Part shown: one piece after another, positions 1 through 12,640 of the stretch
Numbering within the stretch: the first letter of the stretch is position 1
How the letters are laid out: the number at the start of each line of letters is the position of its first letter
From: Xanthostigma xanthostigma
Lineage: Eukaryota; Arthropoda; Insecta; Raphidioptera; Raphidiidae
Direction of reading: 5' to 3'
DNA: 64,000 nucleotides
NCBI GenBank assembly: GCA_963575645.1
Contig: OY754472.1
Location: forward strand, 26,537,401 to 26,601,400
The notes under the pieces: model-generated
Database searches by the model: none
Seen by the model: only the letters and a program-made list of their open reading frames with translations
Told to the model about the DNA's origin: nothing
Position numbers and translations under genes: made by a program

Positions 1-330
1 CTGCTTGTCTGCGTTAAAATAATGGTTAATATGCATTTTGCATTTTCTTATGAGAGAATAATCCAAACCTGAATGTTATAGTGTAAATAGACTAACCCTC
101 ATGAAATAAAGCAATTTTGCCTATAAGGACTCATTTGCCCCTAATTGTCATAAAGCATGTAAAAACTGCTTGTATGCGTTAAAATAATGGTTAATATGCA
201 GTTTGCATTTTTTTATGAGAGAATGATCTAAACCTGAATGTTATAGTGTAAATAGACTTACCCTCATGAAATAAAGCAATTTTGCCTATAAGGACTCATT
301 TGCACCTAATTGTCATAAAGCATGTAAAAA

Positions 331-495
331 CTGCTTGTATGCGTTTAAATAATGGTTAATATGCAGTTTGCATTTTCTTATGAGAGAATGATCCAAACCT
401 GAATGATATAGTGTAAATAGACTTACCTTCATGAAATAAAGCAATTTTGCCTATAAGGACTCATTTGCCCCTAATTGTCATAAAGCATGTAAAAA
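331..495 (+). repeat. Representative satellite monomer (165 bp)
   Basis: This copy serves as a coordinate frame. Landmarks in monomer numbering are: CTGCTTGT at 1-8; a short dyad ATGCAGTTTGCAT at 31-43; GATC at 60-63 (lost where the copy reads AATAATCC); the variable dyad region at 80-96; TTCATGA or TTTGTAA at 99-104/105; AATAAA at 105-110; GCAATTTTGC at 111-120; and a strongly class-dependent stretch at 138-152 (CACG...CGTG, CACC...CATA, CCCC...CATA or CACC...CGTA). Bases 153-158 read AGCATG in some copies and, shifted by the same frame, AAGCTT (a HindIII site) in others. The tail 161-165 is AAAAA. The monomer start is arbitrary: variants near 138-158 are partly linked to variants at 8-10 of the following copy. 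Confidence 0.93.
361..373. other. Short dyad ATGCAGTTTGCAT (monomer bases 31-43)
   Basis: Arms of 5 bp (ATGCA/TGCAT) flank a 3-base centre. Variants ATGCATTTTGCAT (31-43) and ATGCAATTTGCAT (691-703) keep the arms, and the latter has 6-bp arms. Copies with TTTCCATTTT or ATTCAGTTTGCAT break one arm. Confidence 0.7.
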
Positions 496-574
496 CTGCT
501 TGTATGCGTTAAAATAATGGTTAATATGCAGTTTGCATTTTCTTATGAGAGAATGATCCAAACCTGAATGTTAT

Positions 575-588
575 AGTCTAAATAGACT
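575..588. other. Variable dyad, AGTCT form (monomer bases 80-93)
   Basis: AGTCT-AAAT-AGACT has perfect 5-bp inverted arms. At the same monomer site, 905-918 reads AGTTT-AAGT-AAACT, again perfect, and 2,228-2,241 reads GTAAGT-AA-ACTTAC with 6-bp arms. The commonest form (AGTGTAAATAGACT) has one mismatched arm position. Confidence 0.65.
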
Positions 589-1049
589 TACCTTTGTAAA
601 ATAAAGCAATTTTGACTATAAGGACTCATTTGCACGCAATTGTCGTGAAGCATGTAAAAACTGCTTGTCTGCGTTAAAATGATAGTAAATATGCAATTTG
701 CATTTTCTTATGAGAGAATGATCCAAACCTGAATGTTATAGTGTAAATAAACTCACCCTCATGAAATAATGCAATTTTGCCAAAAAGGACTCATTTGCAC
801 CTAATTGTCATAAAGCTTGTAAAAACTGCTTGTATGCGTTAAAATAATAGTTAATATGCAGTTTGCCTTTTCTTATGAGAGAATGATCCAAACCTGAATG
901 TTATAGTTTAAGTAAACTTACCTTTGTAAAATAAAGCAATTTTGCCTATAAGGACTCATTTGCCCCTAATTGTCATAAAGCATATAAAAACTGCTTGTAT
1001 GCGTTAAAATAATGGTTAATATGCAGTTTGCATTTTCTTATGAGAGAAT

Positions 1050-4000
1050 GATCTAAACCTGAATGTTATAGTGTAAATAGACTTACCCTCATGAAATAAA
1101 ACAATTTTGCTTATAAGGACTCATTTGCACCTAATTGTCATAAAGCAAGTAAAAACTGCTTGTATGCGTTAAAATAATGGTTAATATGCAGTTTGCATTT
1201 TCTTATGAGAGAATGATCCAAAACTGAATGATATAGTGTAAATAGACTTACCTTCATGAAATAACACAATTTTGCCTATAAGGACTCATTTGCCCCTAAT
1301 TGTCATAAAGCATGTAAAAACTGCTTGTATGCGTTAAAATAATGGTTAATATGCAGTTTGCATTTTCTTATGAGAGAATGATCCAAACCTGACTGTTATA
1401 GTCTAAATAGACTTACCTTTGTAAAATAAAGCAATTTTGCCTATAAGGACTTATTTGCACGCAATTGTCGTGAAGCATGTAAAAACTGCTTGTCTGCGTT
1501 AAAATGATAGTAAATATGCAGTTTGCATTTTCTTATGAGAGAATGATCGAAAACTGATTTATATAGTGTAAATAGACTAACCTTCATGAAATAAAGCAAT
1601 TTTGACTATAAGGACTCATTAGCCCCTAATTGTCATAAAGCATGTAAAAACTGCTTGTATGCGTTAAAATAATATCTAATATGCAGTTTGCATTTTCTTA
1701 TGACAGAATGATCCAAACCTGAATGTTATAGTGTAAATAGACTTAGCTTCATGAAATAAAGCAATTTTGCCTATAAGGACTCATTTGCCCCTAATTGTCA
1801 TAAAGCATGTAAAAACTGCTTGTTTGCGTTAAAATAATAGCTAATATGCAGTTTGCATTTTCTTATGAGAGAATGATCCAAACCTGAATGTTATAGTGTA
1901 AATAGACTTACCTTTGTAAAATAAAGCAATTTTGCCTATAAGGACTCATTTGCACGCAATTGTCGTGAAGCATGTAAAAACTGCTTGTCTGCGTGAAAAT
2001 GATAGAAAATATGCAGTTTCCATTTTCTTATGAGAGAATGATCCAAACCTGAATGTTATAGTGTAAATAGACTTAACTTCATGAAATAAAGCAATTTTGC
2101 CTATAAGGACTCATTTGCCCCTAATTGTCATAAAGCATGTAAAAACTGCTTGTATGCGTTAAAATAATGGCTAATATGCAGTTTGCATTTTCTTGTGAGA
2201 GAATGATCCAAACCTGAATGTTATAGTGTAAGTAAACTTACCTTTGTAAAATAAAGCAATTTTGCCCATAAGGACTCATTTGCACCTAATTGTCGTAAAG
2301 CATGTAAAAACTGCTTGTCTGCGTTAAAATAATGGTTAATATGCATTTTGCATTTTCTTATGAGAGAATAATCCAAACCTGAATGTTATAGTGTAAATAG
2401 ACTAACCCTCATGAAATAAAGCAATTTTGCCTATAAGGACTCATTTGCCCCTAATTGTCATAAAGCATGTAAAAACTGCTTGTATGCGTTAAAATAATGG
2501 TTAATATGCAGTTTGCATTTTTTTATGAGAGAATGATCTAAACCTGAATGTTATAGTGTAAATAGACTTACCCTCATGAAATAAAGCAATTTTGCCTATA
2601 AGGACTCATTTGCACCTAATTGTCATAAAGCATGTAAAAACTGCTTGTATGCGTTTAAATAATGGTTAATATGCAGTTTGCATTTTCTTATGAGAGAATG
2701 ATCCAAACCTGAATGATATAGTGTAAATAGACTTACCTTCATGAAATAAAGCAATTTTGCCTATAAGGACTCATTTGCCCCTAATTGTCATAAAGCATGT
2801 AAAAACTGCTTGTATGCGTTAAAATAATGGTTAATATGCAGTTTGCATTTTCTTATGAGAGAATGATCCAAACCTGAATGTTATAGTCTAAATAGACTTA
2901 CCTTTGTAAAATAAAGCAATTTTGACTATAAGGACTCATTTGCACGCAATTGTCGTGAAGCATGTAAAAACTGCTTGTCTGCGTTAAAATGATAGTAAAT
3001 ATGCAATTTGCATTTTCTTATGAGAGAATGATCCAAACCTGAATGTTATAGTGTAAATAGACTAACCCTCATGAAATAAAGCAATTTTGCCTATCAGGAC
3101 TCATTTGCACCTAATTGTCATAAAGCTTGTAAAAACTGCTTGTCTGCCATAAAATAATGGTTAATATGCAGTTTGCATTTTCTTATGAGAAAATGATCCA
3201 AACCGGAATGTTATAGTGTAAATAGACTTAACTTCATGAAATAAAGCAATTTTGCCTATAAGGACTCATTTGCCCTTAATTGTCATAAAGCATGTAAAAA
3301 CTGCTTGTATGCGTTAAAATAATGGCTAATATGCAGTTTGCATTTTCTTATGAGAGAATGATCCAAACCTGAATGTTATAGTGTAAATAGACTTACCTTT
3401 GTAAAATAAAGCAATTTTGCCTCTAAGGACTCATTTGCACGCAATTGTCGTGAAGCATGTAAAAACTGCTTGTCTGCGTGAAAATGATAGAAAATATGCA
3501 GTTTCCATTTTCTTATGAGAGAATGATCCAAACCTGAATGTTATAGTGTAAATAGACTTACCCTCATGAAATAAAGCAATTTTGCCTTTAAAGGCTTATT
3601 TGCACCTAATTGTCGTAAAGCATGTAAAAACTGCTTGTCTGCGTTTAAATAATGGTTAATATTCAGTTTGCATTTTCTTATGAGAGAATGATCCAAACCT
3701 GAATATTATAGTGTAAATAGACTTACCCTCATGAAATAAAGCAATTTTGCCTATAAGGACTCATTTGCCCCTAATTGTCATAAAGCATGTAAAAACTGCT
3801 TGTATGCGTTAAAATAATGGTTAATATGCAGTTTGCATTTTCTTATGAGAGAATGATCCAAACCTGAATGTTATAGTCTAAATAGACTTACCTTTGTAAA
3901 ATAAAGCAATTTTGCCTATAAGGACTCATTTGCACGCAATTGTCGTGAAGCATGTAAAAACTGCTTGTCTGCGTTAAAATAATGGTTAATATGCAGTTTG

Positions 4001-4365
4001 CATTTTCTTATGAGAGAATAATCCAAACCTGAATAATATAGTGTAAATAGACTAACCTTCATGAAATAAAGCAATTTTGCCTATAAGGACTCATTTGCAC
4101 CTAATTGTCATAAAGCTTGTAAAAACTGCTTGTATGCGTTAAAATAATGGTTAATATGCAGTTTGCATTTTCTAATGAGAGAATAATCCAAACCTGAATT
4201 ATATAGTGTAAATAGACTTAGCTTCATAAAATAAAGCAATTTTGCCTATAAAGACTCATTTGCCCCTCATTGTCATAAAGCATGTAAAAACTGCTTGTAT
4301 GCGTTAAAATAATGGTTAATATGCAGTTTGCATTTTCTTATGAGAGAATGATCCAAACCTGAATG
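1050..4365 (+). repeat. Left copy of a 31/32-mer module (partner about 6,160-9,645)
   Basis: The order of variant monomers is repeated about 5.1-5.3 kb downstream. The spacing is 5,112 bp at the ATAACACA variant (1,261 and 6,373). It becomes 5,277 bp after an extra monomer at 6,661-6,825 in the right copy. Shared rare variants include GATCGAAAACTG (near 1,546/6,824), AAACCGGAATG (near 3,202/8,479) and CTTTAAAGGC (near 3,586/8,863). The copies differ by scattered substitutions, so this duplication is older than the 8,580-bp one. Confidence 0.75.
2311..3059 (+). repeat. Second copy of the 14-mer-spaced segment (partner 1-749)
   Basis: This is the copy of 1-749. After 3,060 the sequence instead follows the monomer order seen again from about 8,337. 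This stretch is therefore the switch point between a 2,310-bp and a 5,277-bp relationship. Confidence 0.85.
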
Positions 4366-5650
4366 TTATAGTTTAAGTAAACTAACCTTTGTAAAATAAA
4401 GCAATTTTGCCTATAAGGACTCATTTGCACCTAATTGTAAAGCATGTAAAAACTGCTTCTCTGCGTTAAAATAATGGTTAATATGCAGTTTGCATTTTCT
4501 TATGAGAGAATGATCCAAACCTGAATGTTATAGTGCAAATAGACTTACCTTTGTAAAATAAAGCAATTTTGCCTATAAGGACTCATTTGCACGCAATTGT
4601 CGTGAAGCATGTAAAAACTGCTTGTCTGCGTTAAAATGATAGTAAATATGCAGTTTGCATTTTCTTATGAGAGAATGATCCAAACCTGAATGTTATAGTG
4701 TAAATAGACTAACCCTCATGAAATAAAGCAATTTTGCCTATCAGGACTCATTTGCACCTAATTGTCATAAAGCTTGTAAAAACTGCTTGTATGCGTTAAA
4801 ATAATGGTTAATATGCAGTTTGCATTTTCTTATGAGATAATGATCCAAACCTAAAAAATATAGTGTAAACAAACTAATCCTCATGAAATAAAGCAATTTT
4901 GCCTATAAGGACTCATTTGCACCTAATTGTCATAAAGCTTGTAAAAACTGCTTGTCTGCGTTAAAATAATGGTTAAAATGCAGTTTGCATTTTCTTATGA
5001 GAGAATGATCCAAACCTGAATGTTATAGTGTAATTAGACTTACGCTCATGAAATAAAGCAATTTTGCCGATAAGGACTCATTTGCACCTGATTGTCGTAA
5101 AGCATGTAAAAACTGCTTGTCTGCGTTAAAATGATAGTAAATATGCAATTTGCATTTTCTTATGAGAGAATGATCCAAACCTGAATGTTATAGTGTAAAT
5201 AGACTTAACTTCATGAAATGAAGCAATTTTGCCTATAAGGACTCATTTGCCCTTAATTGTCATAAAGCATGTAAAAACTGCTTGTATGCGTTAAAATAAT
5301 GGCTAATATGCAGTTTGCATTTTCTTATGAGAGAATGATCCAAACCTGAATGTTATAGTGTAAATAGACTTACCTTTGTAAAATAAAGCAATTTTGCCTA
5401 TAAGGACTCAATTGCACGCAATTGTCGTGAAGCATGTAAAAACTGCTTGTCTGCGTGAAAATGATAGAAAATATGCAGTTTCCATTTTCTTATGAGAGAA
5501 TGATCCAAACCTGAATGTTATAGTGTAAATAGACTTACCCTCATGAAATAAAGCAAATTTGCCTATAAAGGCTTATTTGCACCTAATTGTCGTAAAGCAT
5601 GTAAAAACTGCTTGTCTGCGTTTAAATAATGGTTAATATGCAGTTTGCAT
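3190..5650 (+). repeat. 12-mer-spaced partial duplication (1,977 bp)
   Basis: The variants TTAACTTCATG, TGCCCTTAAT and the GAAAATGATAGAAAAT/TTTCCATTTT pair occur in the same order around 3,190-3,660 and 5,167-5,640. The spacing is 1,977 bp (12 monomers minus 3 bp). The 3-bp deficit is the deletion at about 4,438. The copies are not identical. Confidence 0.6.
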
Positions 5651-6660
5651 TTTCTTATGAGAGAATGATCCAAACCTGAATGTTATAGTGTAAATAGACT
5701 TACCTTCATGAAATAAAGCAATTTTGCCTATAAGGACTCATTTGCCCCTAATTGTCATAAAGCATGTAAAAACTGCTTGTATGCGTTAAAATAATGGTTA
5801 ATATGCAGTTTGCATTTTCTTATGAGAGAATGATCCAAACCTGAATGGTATAGTGTAAATAGACTTACCCTCATAAGATAATGCAATTTTGCCTATAAGG
5901 ACTTATTTGCACCTAATTGTCGTAAACCATGTAAAAACTGCTTGTCTGCGTGAAAATGATAGTCAATATTCAGTTTGCATTTTCTTATGAGAGAATGATC
6001 CAAACCTGAATATTATAGTGTAAATAGACTTACCCTCATGAAATAAAGCAATTTTGCCTATAAGGACTCATTTGCCCCTAATTGCCATAAAGCATGTAAA
6101 AACTGCTTGTATGCGTTTAAATAATGGTTAATATGCAGTTTGCATTTTTTTATGAGAGAATGATCTAAACCTGAATGTTATAGTGTAAATAGACTTACCC
6201 TCATGAAATAAAGCAATTTTGTCTATAAGGACTCATTTGCACCTAATTGTCATAAAGCAAGTAAAAACTGCTTGTATGCGTTAAAATAATGGTTAATATG
6301 CAGTTTGCATTTTCTTGTGAGAGAATGATCCAAAACTGAATGATATAGTGTAAATAGACTTACCTTCATGAAATAACACAATTTTGCCTATAAGGACTCA
6401 TTTGCCCCTAATTGTCATAAAGCATGTAAAAACTGCTTGTATGCGTTAAAATAATGGTTAATATGCAGTTTGCATTTTCTTATGAGAGAATGATCCAAAC
6501 CTGAATGTTATAGTCTAAATAGACTTACCTTTGTAAAATAAAGCAATTTTGCCTATAAGGACTTATTTGCACGCAATTGTCGTGAAGCATGTAAAAACTG
6601 CTTGTCTGCGTTAAAATGATAGTAAATATGCAGTTTGCATTTTCTTATGAGAGAATGATC

Positions 6661-6825
6661 CAAACCTGAATGTTATAGTGTAAATAGACTAACCCTCATG
6701 AAATAAAGCAATTTTGCCTATCAGGACTCATTTGCACCTAATTGTCATAAAGCATGTAAAAACTGCTTGTATGCGTTAAAATAATGTTTAATATGCAGTT
6801 TGCATTTTCTTATGAGAGAATGATC
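6661..6825 (+). repeat. Single-monomer insertion in the right copy of the 31/32-mer module
   Basis: Relative to 1,490-1,560, exactly one 165-bp monomer has been added between ...GAGAATGATC (ending at 6,660) and GAAAACTG (starting at 6,826). The same GAGAATGATC ends the added monomer, as expected for unequal exchange in register. Confidence 0.75.
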
Positions 6826-9800
6826 GAAAACTGATTTATATAGTGTAAATAGACTAACCTTCATGAAATAAAGCAATTTTGACTATGAGGACTCATTAGC
6901 CCCTAATTGTCATAAAGCATGTAAAAACTGCTTGTATGCGTTAAAATAATATCTAATATGCAGTTTGCATTTTCTTATGACAGAATGATCCAAACCTGAA
7001 TGTTATAGTGTAAATAGACTTAACTTCATGAAATAAAGCAATTTTGCCTATAAGGACTCATTTGCCCCTAATTGTCATAAAGCATGTAAAAACTGCTTGT
7101 ATGCGTTAAAATAATGGCTAATATGCAGTTTGCATTTTCTTATGAGAGAATGATCCAAACCTGAATGTTATAGTGTAAATAGACTTACCTTTGTAAAATA
7201 AAGCAATTTTGCCTATAAGGACTCATTTGCACGCAATTGTCGTGAAGCATGTAAAAACTGCTTGTCTGCGTGAAAATGATAGAAAATATGCAGTTTCCAT
7301 TTTCTTATGAGAGAATGATCCAAACCTGAATGTAATAGTGTAAATAGACTTATCTTCATAAAATAAAGCAATTTTGCCTATAAGGACTCATTTGCCCCTA
7401 ATTGTCATAAAGCATGTAAAAACTGCTTGTATGCTTTAAAATAATGGCTAATATGCAGTTTGCATTTTCTTGTGAGAGAATGATCCAAACCTGAATGTTA
7501 TAGTGTAAGTAAACTTACCTTTGTAAAATAAAGCAATTTTGCCTATAAGGACTCATTTGCACCTAATTGTCGTAAAGCATGTAAAAACTGCTTGTCTGCG
7601 TTAAAATAATGGTTAATATGCAGTTTGCATTTTCTTATGAGAGAATAATCCAAACCTGAATGTTATAGTGTAAATAGACTAACCCTCATGAAATAAAGCA
7701 ATTTTGCCTATAAGGACTCATTTGCCCCTAATTGTCATAAAGCATGTAAAAACTGCTTGTATGCGTTAAAATAATGGTTAATATGCAGTTTGCATTTTTT
7801 TATGAGAGAATGATCTAAACCTGAATGTTATAGTGTAAATAGACTTACCCTCATGAAATAAAGCAATTTTGCCTATAAGGACTCATTTGCACCTAATTGT
7901 CATAAAGCATGTAAAAACTGCTTGTATGCGTTTAAATAATGGTTAATATGCAGTTTGCATTTTCTTATGAGAGAATGATCCAAACCTGAATGTTATAGTG
8001 TAAATAGACTTACCTTCATGAAATAAAGCAATTTTGCCTATAAGGACTCATTTGCCCCTAATTGTCATAAAGCATGTAAAAACTGCTTGTATGCGTTAAA
8101 ATAATGGTTAATATGCAGTTTGCATTTTCTTATGAGAGAATGATCCAAACCTGAATGTTATAGTCTAAATAGACTTACCTTTGCAAAATAAAGCAATTTT
8201 GCCTATAAGGACTCATTTGCACGCAATTGTCGTGAAGCATGTAAAAACTGCTTGTCTGCGTTAAAATGATAGTAAATATGCAATTTGCATTTTCTTATGA
8301 GAGAATGATCCAAACCTGAATGTTATAGTGTAAATAGACTAACCCTCATGAAATAAAGCAATTTTGCCTATCAGGACTCATTTGCACCTAATTGTCATAA
8401 AGCTTGTAAAAACTGCTTGTCTGCTATAAAATAATGGTTAATATGCAGTTTGCATTTTCTTATGAGAGAATGATCCAAACCGGAATGTTATAGTGTAAAT
8501 AGACTTAACTTCATGAAATAAAGCAATTTTGCCTATAAGGACTCATTTGCCCCTAATTGTCATAAAGCATGTAAAAACTGCTTGTATGCGTTAAAATAAT
8601 GGCTAATATGCAGTTTGCATTTTCTTATGAGAGAATGATCCAAACCTGAATGTTATAGTGTAAATAGACTTACCTTTGTAAAATAAAGCAATTTTGCCTA
8701 TAAGGACTCATTTGCACGCAATTGTCGTGAAGCATGTAAAAACTGCTTGTCTGCGTGAAAATGATAGAAAATATGCAGTTTCCATTTTCTTATGAGAGAA
8801 TGATCCAAACCTGAATGTTATAGTGTAAATAGACTTACCCTCATGAAATAAAGCAATTTTGCCTTTAAAGGCTTATTTGCACCTAATTGTCGTAAAGCAT
8901 GTAAAAACTGCTTGTCTGCGTTTAAATAATGGTTAATATTCAGTTTGCATTTTCCTATGAGAGAATGATCCAAACCTGAATATTATAGTGTAAATAGACT
9001 TACCCTCATGAAATAAAGCAATTTTGCCTATAAGGACTCATTTGCCCCTAATTGTCATAAAGCATGTAAAAACTGCTTGTATGCGTTAAAATAATGGTTA
9101 ATATGCAGTTTGCATTTTCTTATGAGAGAATGATCCAAACCTGAATGTTATAGTCTAAATAGACTTACCTTTGTAAAATAAAGCAATTTTGCCTATAAGG
9201 ACTCATTTGCACGCAATTGTCGTGAAGCATGTAAAAACTGCTTGTCTGCGTTAAAATAATGGTTAATATGCAGTTTGCATTTTCTTATGAGAGAATAATC
9301 CAAACCTGAATAATATAGTGTAAATAGACTAACCTTCATGAAATAAAGCAATTTTGCCTATAAGGACTCATTTGCACCTAATTGTCATAAAGCTTGTAAA
9401 AACTGCTTGTATGCGTTAAAATAATGGTTAATATGCAGTTTGCATTTTCTTATGAGAGAATAATCCAAACCTGAATTATATAGTGTAAATAGACCCTACT
9501 TCATAAAAAAAGCAATTTTGCCTATAAAGACTCATTTGCCCCTCATTGTCATAAAGCATGTAAAAACTGCTTGTATGCGTTAAAATAATGGTTAATATGC
9601 AGTTTGCATTTTCTTATGAGAGAATGATCCAAACCTGAATGTTATAGTGTAAATTGACTTACCTTTGTAAAATAAAGCAATTTTGCCTATAAGGACTCAT
9701 TTGCACGCAATAGTCGTGAAGCATGTAAAAACTGCTTGTCTGCGTTAAAATAATGGTTAATATGCAGTTTGCATTTTCTTATGAGAGAATAATCCAAACC

Positions 9801-11155
9801 TGAATAATATAGTGTAAATAGACTAACCTTCATGAAATAAAGCAATTTTGCCTATAAGGACTCATTTGCACCTAATTGTCATAAAGCTTGTAAAAACTGC
9901 TTGTATGCGTTAAAATAATAGTAAATATGCAGTTTGCATTTTCTTATGAGAGAATGATCCAAACCTAATTGTTGTAGTGTAAATAGACTAACCCTCATGA
10001 AATAAAGCAATTTTGCTTATAAGGACTCATTTGCCCCTAATTGTCATAAAGCATGTAAAAACTGCTTTTATGCGTTAAAATGATAGTAAATATGCAGTTT
10101 GCATTTTCTTATGAGAGAATGATCCAAACCTAAATGTTATAGTGTAAATAGACTAACCCTCATGAAATAAAGCAATTTTGCCTAAAAGGACTCATTTGCA
10201 CCTAATTGTCATAAAGCTTGTAAAAACTGTTTGTATGCGTTAAAATAATAGTTAATATGCAGTTTGCATTTTCTTATGAGAGAATGATCCAAACCTGAAT
10301 GTTACAGTGTAAATAGACTAACCCTCATGAAATAAAGCAATTTTGCCTATCAGGACTTATTTGCACCTAATTGTTATAAAGCTTGTAAAAACTGCTTGTC
10401 TGCGTGAAAATGATAGAAAATATGCAGTTTCCATTTTCTTATGAGAGAATGATCCAAACCTGAATGTTATAGTGTAAATAGACTTACCCTCATGAAATAA
10501 AGCAATTTTGCCTATAAAGACTTATTTGCACCTAATTGTCGTAAAGCATGTAAAAACTGCTTGTCTGCGTTTAAATAATTGTTAATATGCAGTTTGCATT
10601 TTCTTATTAGAGAATGATCCAAACCTGAATGTTATAGTGTAAATAGACTCACCCTCATGAAATAATGCAATTTTGCCAAAAAGGACTCATTTGCACCTAA
10701 TTGTCATAAAGCTTGTAAAAACTGCTTGTATGCGTTAAAATAATAGTTAATATGCAGTTTGCCTTTTCTTATGAGAGAATGATCCAAACCTGAATGTTAT
10801 AGTTTAAGTAAACTTACCTTTGTAAAATAAAGCAATTTTGCCTATAAGGACTCATTTGCCCTGAATTGTCATAAAGCATATAAAAACTGCTTGTATGCGT
10901 TAAAATAATGGTTAATATGCAGTTTGCATTTTCTTATGAGAGAATGATCCAAACCTGAATGTTATAGTGTAAATAGACTTACCTTCATGAAAATAAAGCA
11001 ATTTTGCCTATAAGGACTCATTTGCACGCAATTGTCGTGAAGCACGTAAAAACTGCTTGTCTGCGTGAAAATGATAGAAAATATGCAGTTTCCATTTTCT
11101 TATGAGAGAATGATCCAAACCTGAATGTTATAGTGTAAATAGACTTACCCTCATG

Positions 11156-12640
11156 AAATAAAGCAATTTTGCCTATAAAGACTTATTTGCACCTAATTGT
11201 CGTAAAGCATGTAAAAACTGCTTGTCTGCGTTTAAATAATGGTTAATATGCAGTTTGCATTTTCTTATTAGAGAATGATCCAAACCTGAATGTTATAGTG
11301 TAAATCGACTTACCTTCTTGAAATAAAGCAATTTTGCCTATAAGGACTCATTTGCCCCTAATTGTCATAAAGCATGTAAACACTGCTTGTATGCGTTAAA
11401 ATAATGGTTAATATGCAGTTTGCTTTTTCTTATGCGAGAATGATCCAAACCTGATTGTTATAGTGTAAATAGACTTACCCTCATGAAATAATGCAATTTT
11501 GCCTATAAGGACTTAATTGCACCTAATTGTCGTAAACCATGTAAAAACTGCTTGTCTGCGTGAAAATGATAGTCAATATTCAGTTTGCATTTTCTTATGA
11601 GAGAATGATCGAAACCTGAATGTTATAGTGTAAACAGACTTGACCTCATGAAATAAAGCAATTTTGCCTATAAGGACTCATTTGCACCTAATTGTCATAA
11701 AGCATGTAAAAACTGCTTGTATGCGTTAAAATAATGGTTAATATGCAGTTTGCATTTTCTTATGAGAGAATGATCCAAACCTGAATTATATAGTGTAAAT
11801 AGACTAACCTTCATGAAATAAAGCAATTTTGACTATAAGGACTCATTTGCCCCTAATTGTCATAAAGCATGTAAACACTGCGTGTAGGCGTTAAAATAAT
11901 GGTTAATATGCAGTTTGCATTTTCTTATGAGAGAATGATCCAAACCTGAATGTTATAGTATAAGTAAACTTACCTTTGTGAAATAAAGCAATTTTGCCTA
12001 TAAGGACTCATTTGCACCTAATTGTCGTAAAGCATGTAAAAACTGCTTTTCTGCGTTAAAATAATGGTTAATATGCAGTTTGCATTTTCTTATGAGAGAA
12101 TAATCCAAACCTGAATTATATAGTGTAAATAGACTAACCTTCATTAAATAAAGCAATTTTGCCTATAAGGACTCATTTGCCCCTAATTGTCATAAAGCAT
12201 GTAAAAACTGCTTGTATGCGTTAAAATAATGGTTAATATGCAGTTTGCATTTTCTTATGAGAGAATGATCCAAACCTGAATGTTATAGTATAAATAGACT
12301 AACCATCATGAAATAAAGCAAAATTGCCTATAAGGACTCATTTGCACTTAATTGTCATAAAGCTTGTAAAAACTGTTTGTATGCGTTAAAATAATACTTA
12401 ATATGCAGTTTGCATTTTCTTATGAGAGAATGATCGAAACCTGAATGTTATAGTTTAAGTAAACTTACCTTTGTAAAATAAAGCAATTTTGCCTATAAGG
12501 ACTCATTTGCACCTAATTGTCGTAAAGCATGTAAAAACTGCTTGTCTGCGTTAAAATAATGGTTAATATGCAGTTTGCAATTTCTTATGAGAGAATGATC
12601 CAAACCTGAATGTTATAGTGTAACTAGACTTACCTTCATA
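11156..12640 (+). repeat. Nested 1,485-bp 9-mer, copy 1
   Basis: Nine monomers are repeated directly at 12,641-14,125. Diagnostic variants shared by both are TATTAGAGAATG, GTAAATCGACTT with CTTCTTGAAAT, TATGCGAGAATG and AAACAGACTTGACC. The only difference I noticed is G at 11,882 against T at 13,367. Confidence 0.9.

Larger units (their letters stand above)
1..749 (+). repeat. First copy of a 14-mer-spaced segment (partner 2,311-3,059)
   Basis: This segment reads the same as 2,311-3,059, at a spacing of 2,310 bp (14 monomers). It includes unusual variants such as ATGCATTTTGCAT in the first monomer and TTTGACTATA near 611. The match breaks at 750/3,060 (GTAAATAA against GTAAATAG). The left end is the window edge, so the real unit may begin further upstream. 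Confidence 0.85.

Noticed and set aside
111..120. GCAATTTTGC as a conserved palindromic protein site
   Set aside because: The arms are only 4 bp in an AT-rich context, and they are no better conserved by eye than neighbouring bases.
3123..3128. HindIII sites (AAGCTT) as a functional motif
   Set aside because: They arise from a single-base variant (AGCATG to AGCTTG) in one monomer class. They are useful for a restriction ladder but there is no sign of a biological role.
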